A stretch of 64,000 nucleotides of DNA from Tigriopus japonicus (lineage: Eukaryota > Arthropoda > Copepoda > Harpacticoida > Harpacticidae), in assembly GCA_010645155.1 (NCBI GenBank), contig CM021319.1:4372094-4436093 (forward strand). Reading direction: 5' to 3'. The notes under the pieces were generated by a model. That model did no database searches. It was not told the DNA's origin and was given only the letters and a program-made list of their open reading frames with translations. The translations under genes and the position numbers were made by a program. How positions within the stretch are numbered: position 1 is the first letter of the stretch; each line of letters starts with the position of its first letter. Shown in pieces: positions 62,792 to 64,000 of the stretch.

Positions 62792-64000
62792 GATGGTTGG
62801 AGCTGTGGAGAAAGAGAGGGCGGGCGCTCGTGAGTGGAAGCCAGCAAGGCACGAGAGATTAGTGGGCGTAGCAGGACTGGTCAGGGGTCCAAGAATCTAG
62901 CTAATACATATCCCGACCCGACGTAGACACGGTCCACTCGGATTTCGACTACCAAGACTTTGCAAGAGAGCGACTCTGAGCTGTGCCAATGATTTATTAC
63001 ACGTCTCCGATCGAGGCGGAATGAAGTAAGCAAGTACAGGGGAAGTGAGGAGGCCGGCCAGCGGGCACACAGATCGATATTCAGAGATTGAGCGTATCAA
63101 ACAGCGGTGTTGGCTATGAAACCGTTATGAATCGTAATGGTAAGTATTAAAGAAATAATTGTATGCAGTTGTTAAATACCAAATATGCGTCGATCTTGTC
63201 GCTGGATGGGAGTGGAAGCGAAATCACCCAGAAAACTGAATGGAAATGGATAGGGCTATGGCGAGCGACGAGGGTTGAACTTCAATAAACCGAAGTCAAA
63301 TGAATCCGATTTTGTTTGCATCAGATCTGTCGGGTTGTTCAACTCGATATGCGTGTCCAATTCACTGGAGTGTTACGCCGACAGTCCTGGGTCTAACCAT
63401 GAGTGGCAGGCACGCGATGGATCACTCCAGGGTTCACGAATGGTCATTGACCGACGCGCTGGCTGGCGTTGGCTGGCGCAGGCTACTCTTGAGACTCCGC
63501 CTCCCCTTTCGTTTGGACTCGGGGAGAGCAGGGCGGAACTCAAGGCCGCCGGTGAGCGAGGGAGCGAGGGAGCGGACGGCTTTGGAGCGGGCAAGGAGAT
63601 GCGATGAACGGGAGACAGACGCAGAATAATCGCACGAGAATCACGGTTGGTCGGTTGATGCGGCGTGCCTCTGCCTCCTCGTGTTTGAAGAATCACGGAT
63701 GGGTTTCCTCCCTCCACTCGGAGCGAAGGAGAGCCAAATAATGCACCACAAGGTGGGAGGATGGGTTGGTTGGTTGGGTCTCCTCGGGTGCGAGTTTTCA
63801 ATGACAAAGGCCGAACCGGGCGCGGTTCAACAAACTGACGAGCCAAACAATTAACCAATCTGGCAATCAATCAATCACGGCCGCGTGTCCATAGACCACC
63901 CAAACCGGGAAGAGTCAGCGGGCCACTCGCTCATGGGCCACTAGTAATACCGCAAGGTGGGCGGGACCTGGAGGCCAGGACGGAGGCGGATCAGGCTTTC
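62792..64000. other. 5' flank of RBBP6
   Basis: More G/C-rich than the surrounding intergenic DNA, as expected near an active promoter. Several open frames overlap on both strands (63275-63870), but they have no family motif and compete with each other, so none is called. RBBP6 5' untranslated sequence and promoter must lie in the first part. Confidence 0.4.

Noticed and set aside
63275..63870. Coding gene upstream of RBBP6
   Set aside because: Three mutually overlapping frames on both strands in G/C-rich sequence and no conserved motif; more likely promoter-proximal DNA.

Overview
This is a 64 kb stretch of a eukaryotic, intron-containing nuclear genome. GT-AG introns, a chitin deacetylase, a winged-eye/BAHD1-type chromatin gene and the kinds of Tc1, mariner and APE-type LINE relics present all point to an arthropod. 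Compact genes (CDC5L in one uninterrupted exon) in AT-rich, repeat-filled intergenic DNA would fit a crustacean such as a copepod, but that last step is inference.

Six protein genes are supported. (1) CDC5L, a Myb-type spliceosome protein, minus strand, 10892-13306, single exon. (2) A secreted chitin deacetylase, plus strand, six exons, 21561-24804. (3) A winged-eye/BAHD1 homologue, minus strand, whose C-terminal BAH-domain exons lie at 26041-31110 and whose very large lysine/serine-rich N-terminal exon lies at 41926-45285. (4) A secreted, glutamine-rich protein of unknown function, plus strand, 32291-34424, nested inside the 10.8 kb intron of gene 3. (5) A secreted protein with cysteine-rich sushi-like modules and a glutamine-rich tail, minus strand, three exons, 52602-56152. 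(6) RBBP6/SNAMA (DWNN, CCHC knuckle, RING, RS/lysine-rich tail), minus strand, three exons, 57334-62791. Genes 1 and 6 both belong to pre-mRNA processing (NineTeen complex; cleavage and polyadenylation). No operon-like organisation is expected or seen.

The rest is dominated by mobile DNA. From 1 to 10.8 kb there are no host genes: a hAT-like terminus, a foldback element with a nested small MITE (1558-3256), a 31-bp tandem repeat (5205-5371), a second foldback element (7684-8398), a LINE fragment and a nearly full-length but broken Tc1-like transposon (9187-10746). A LINE with endonuclease and reverse transcriptase, split by a frameshift, fills about 14.9-18.0 kb. From 18.3 to 20.4 kb there are a tRNA-derived SINE, an element ending in GTGCAAA-type repeats and a pogo-like MITE. 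Two copies of one foldback family lie at 38.2 and 40.9 kb in the big intron. Between 48.2 and 52.1 kb there are a TIR element, LINE fragments, a tRNA-like head joined to LINE coding sequence, and a mariner relic with long inverted arms.

All exon coordinates come from reading splice sites and reading phase by eye. The family assignments rest on remembered family motifs, not on a search.
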